Shown here: positions 4,950-5,629 of the stretch, piece by piece | Position numbering within the stretch: the first letter of the stretch is position 1 | How the letters are laid out: every line of letters begins with the position of its first letter | Notes under the pieces: generated by a model | Databases searched by the model: none | The model's input: only the letters and a program-made list of their open reading frames with translations | Told to the model about the DNA's origin: nothing | Origin: Acidobacteriaceae bacterium | GTDB lineage: Bacteria; Acidobacteriota; Terriglobia; Terriglobales; SbA1 | Direction: 5' to 3' | NCBI GenBank assembly: GCA_019237515.1 | Contig: JAFAGX010000544.1 | Coordinates: 1-5,629 of the forward strand | DNA length: 5,629 bases | Position numbers and translations under genes: made by a program

Positions 4950-5629
4950 CTATCCCCATTGATGTTTCATCGCCCGGGCAAACTTCTGCGCTGGCAGCGT
5001 ATTCAGCACGTCTTCTTTGGCAAGCCATGCCCGCCGCGCCTGCAAAACGCCGAAACGGATCTTTTCCAGATGCGAGGTATGGTGCGAGTCCGTGTTGATA
5101 ACGATCTTCACTCCATACTGCTTCGCCAGTCGTAAGTGGCGGTCACACAGATCCAGCCGGTCCGGATACGCGTTCAGCTCCATCGCAACCTTATTCTGGG
5201 CGGCAGCCTTCAACACCGCATCAATATCGAACTGATACGCGTCCCTCCGCAGAAGGATTCGCCCCGTCGGGTGGCCAATCATTGATGTATTTGGATTCGC
5301 TATTGCCTTGAGTAGCCGGTCGGTCATTTCAGTCGGGCTTTGGTTAAAGTGCGAATGCACGCTGGCAATTACCAGATCCATTTGCTCGAGCACCGAGTCG
5401 CTCAAATCCAGCGATCCATCTGCCAGAATATCGACCTCAACCCCGGCAAATATCTTAATGTCCTCGAAGTGCCCGTCCGCTGCCCGAATCCGCTGGATGT
5501 GCTCAACCGCCCGCTTATCGTCAAGGCCGTTAGCGAAAGCCAGATTCTTGGAGTGGTCCGTAATCGCCATGTATTTGTAGCCACGTCCCCGCGCCGCTTC
5601 GGCCATTTCTTCGATGGTGTTGCGTCCAT
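4950..5629 (-). CDS. polX: DNA polymerase X family protein, C-terminal PHP domain (5' end beyond window)
   Basis: Only the C-terminal 225 residues are present. The frame stays open to the right edge through GRNTIEE before the first ATG (5606), so that ATG is internal. The fragment matches the PHP phosphoesterase domain that ends bacterial PolX repair polymerases: AITDHSKNLAFANGLD near residues 21-36, AGVEVDIL with a metal-binding Glu at about 64, a SVHSHF histidine at about 91, IGHPTGR with His at about 119, and NTDSHH with Asp and His at about 180-182. The AMELNAYPDRLDL and RFGVLQARRAWL stretches and the C-terminal DVLNT are also typical of PolX. In such enzymes the PHP domain gives metal-dependent 3'-5' exonuclease and related activity in base-excision repair. 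The polymerase core and first HxH motif would lie to the right. A stand-alone PHP hydrolase is the alternative but is less likely given these PolX-like stretches. The gene converges on tRNA-Sec with a 35-base gap. Confidence 0.88.
   Translation of the reverse strand, partial: GRNTIEEMAEAARGRGYKYMAITDHSKNLAFANGLDDKRAVEHIQRIRAADGHFEDIKIFAGVEVDILADGSLDLSDSVLEQMDLVIASVHSHFNQSPTEMTDRLLKAIANPNTSMIGHPTGRILLRRDAYQFDIDAVLKAAAQNKVAMELNAYPDRLDLCDRHLRLAKQYGVKIVINTDSHHTSHLEKIRFGVLQARRAWLAKEDVLNTLPAQKFARAMKHQWG

Noticed and set aside
4931..4956. GGGATA...TATCCC hairpin between tRNA-Sec and the polX stop codon
   Set aside because: It has only 6 pairs with a 14-base loop and no T-run on either strand, and it overlaps the polX stop codon. 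Too weak for a terminator call.
1..5629. Insertion sequences, CRISPR arrays, attachment sites or integrases
   Set aside because: No transposase or integrase motifs, regularly spaced identical repeats or tRNA-end duplications were seen. The bases after the tRNA-Sec CCA show no repeat of its 3' end.

Overview
The window looks like a chromosomal segment of a free-living, moderately GC-rich bacterium. The mix of a PHP-containing family X DNA polymerase, a selenocysteine tRNA, a CBS-type CLC protein and several genes without a clear Shine-Dalgarno suggests an Acidobacteriota-like genome. That assignment is inference; no 16S rRNA or single diagnostic marker is present.

Layout, left to right. A short leader (1-216) precedes a plus-strand gene for a membrane-anchored trypsin-like serine protease (217-1173). 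It converges, with a 3-base gap, on a minus-strand pair: a MarR-family regulator (2994-3428) followed 5 bases downstream by a CLC chloride channel/transporter with two CBS domains (1177-2988). The regulator's promoter region carries repeated TTATATCGTAT boxes and a palindrome over a perfect TATAAT. That TATAAT is so close to the ATG that the message is probably leaderless. Upstream on the same strand lie a 56-codon gene for a small Cys/His zinc-ribbon-like protein (3617-3787) and a GAF-domain protein (3808-4467). The tail of the GAF protein is a second copy of the small protein's module. Next comes a 350-base divergent intergenic region with a long imperfect dyad near the GAF gene and a promoter for a plus-strand selenocysteine tRNA (4818-4914, anticodon TCA). 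The right edge holds the C-terminal PHP domain of a PolX-type DNA polymerase on the minus strand, running off the window.

The MarR and CLC genes form an apparent autoregulated anion-transport operon. The GAF protein and the small zinc-ribbon protein form a second transcriptional group in which one module occurs once fused and once free; this is the most unusual feature of the window. The selenocysteine tRNA shows that the host can probably decode UGA as selenocysteine, although no selenoprotein gene was recognised here.
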